From: Paramecium tetraurelia
Lineage: Eukaryota; Ciliophora; Oligohymenophorea; Peniculida; Parameciidae
Direction: 5' to 3'
NCBI RefSeq assembly: GCF_000165425.1
Contig: NW_001799011.1
Coordinates: 585,640 to 649,639 of the forward strand
DNA: 64,000 nucleotides
The stretch's first letter is position 1, and every line of letters begins with the position of its first letter. Under the pieces are notes generated by a model. The model had not been told where the DNA came from. It searched no databases and worked only from the letters and a program-made list of their open reading frames with translations. A program made the translations under genes and the position numbers. Positions 63,902-64,000 of this stretch are shown here, one piece after another.

Positions 63902-64000
63902 ATTTTAAAATGGAGGTTTGTGGAAAATTAAACTTTTTTTTTTGGGAAACCTTTTGAGGTTGTGGTGGAAAGAAAATTTTTAAAGGAATCCCCCAGGAAA
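63850..64000. other. Probable low-quality contig end
   Basis: The last ~150 bases show runs of doubled or tripled letters (GGAAAAAATTTCC, CTTTTTTTTTTGGG, GGTTGTGGTGGAAAG, CCCCCAGG) unlike the rest of the window and break the open frame before it. This looks like a poor read tail, not biology; no telomeric repeat is present. Confidence 0.55.

Overview
This is AT-rich (roughly 70% or more A+T by eye) nuclear DNA of a ciliate, almost certainly Paramecium. Two signs are decisive. Conserved proteins read through only if TAA and TAG are glutamine and TGA is the sole stop. The frames are also joined by tiny GT...AG introns of about 21-33 nt, mostly 22-27, typically GTA...TAG. The ribosomal protein eL32, enoyl-CoA hydratase, NEK kinase, dynamin, SWI3, SRP54, TMEM184 and anoctamin genes all follow this rule. 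Genes are dense on both strands, with intergenic gaps from about 35 nt to about 1.3 kb. No telomeric repeat, rRNA, tRNA, transposon or CRISPR was recognised.

Layout. 0.4-5.9 kb (+): a large multi-membrane TmcB/PAS-like protein. 6.0-14.6 kb (-): a giant secretory-pathway protein with a Cys-rich N-terminus, beta-helix-like middle and C-terminal membrane bundle. 14.7-17.4 kb (+): a polytopic membrane protein and a soluble protein. 17.4-24.9 kb: enoyl-CoA hydratase, a Pro/Gly/Tyr-rich zinc-finger protein, a coiled-coil protein, a small secreted discoidin-like protein, ribosomal protein eL32, a cyclin and a second discoidin-like paralogue. 24.9-30.6 kb (-): NEK kinase with a TAA-encoded polyQ tract, a TMEM216/TMEM17-like protein, a Vti1-like SNARE, a structured-RNA candidate, an unknown gene and a third discoidin-like paralogue. 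31.3-37.4 kb: dynamin with a Q-rich tail, TMEM184-family protein and a coiled-coil protein. 38.2-42.4 kb: MYB protein, an SRP54 relative with a degenerate GTPase site, an MRH-domain receptor-like protein and an unknown gene. 43.7-49.7 kb: an ANTH-like protein, an unknown basic protein, a Cache-like two-TM sensor and a probably N-acylated protein. 50.2-54.2 kb (+): SWI3/SMARCC subunit and a helical-repeat-like protein. 54.3-63.4 kb (-): a very large uncharacterised protein whose reading frame runs without a stop from an upstream anoctamin/TMEM16 gene. The last ~150 bases look like poor-quality sequence at a contig end.

There are no operons. Function clusters loosely around membranes: vesicle formation and fusion (dynamin, ANTH, Vti1, MRH receptor), membrane channels or scramblases (anoctamin), solute-carrier-like TMEM184 and ciliary transition-zone proteins (TMEM216-like, NEK). 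Exon-intron models were built by eye. Starts, and introns inside the largest genes, are provisional.
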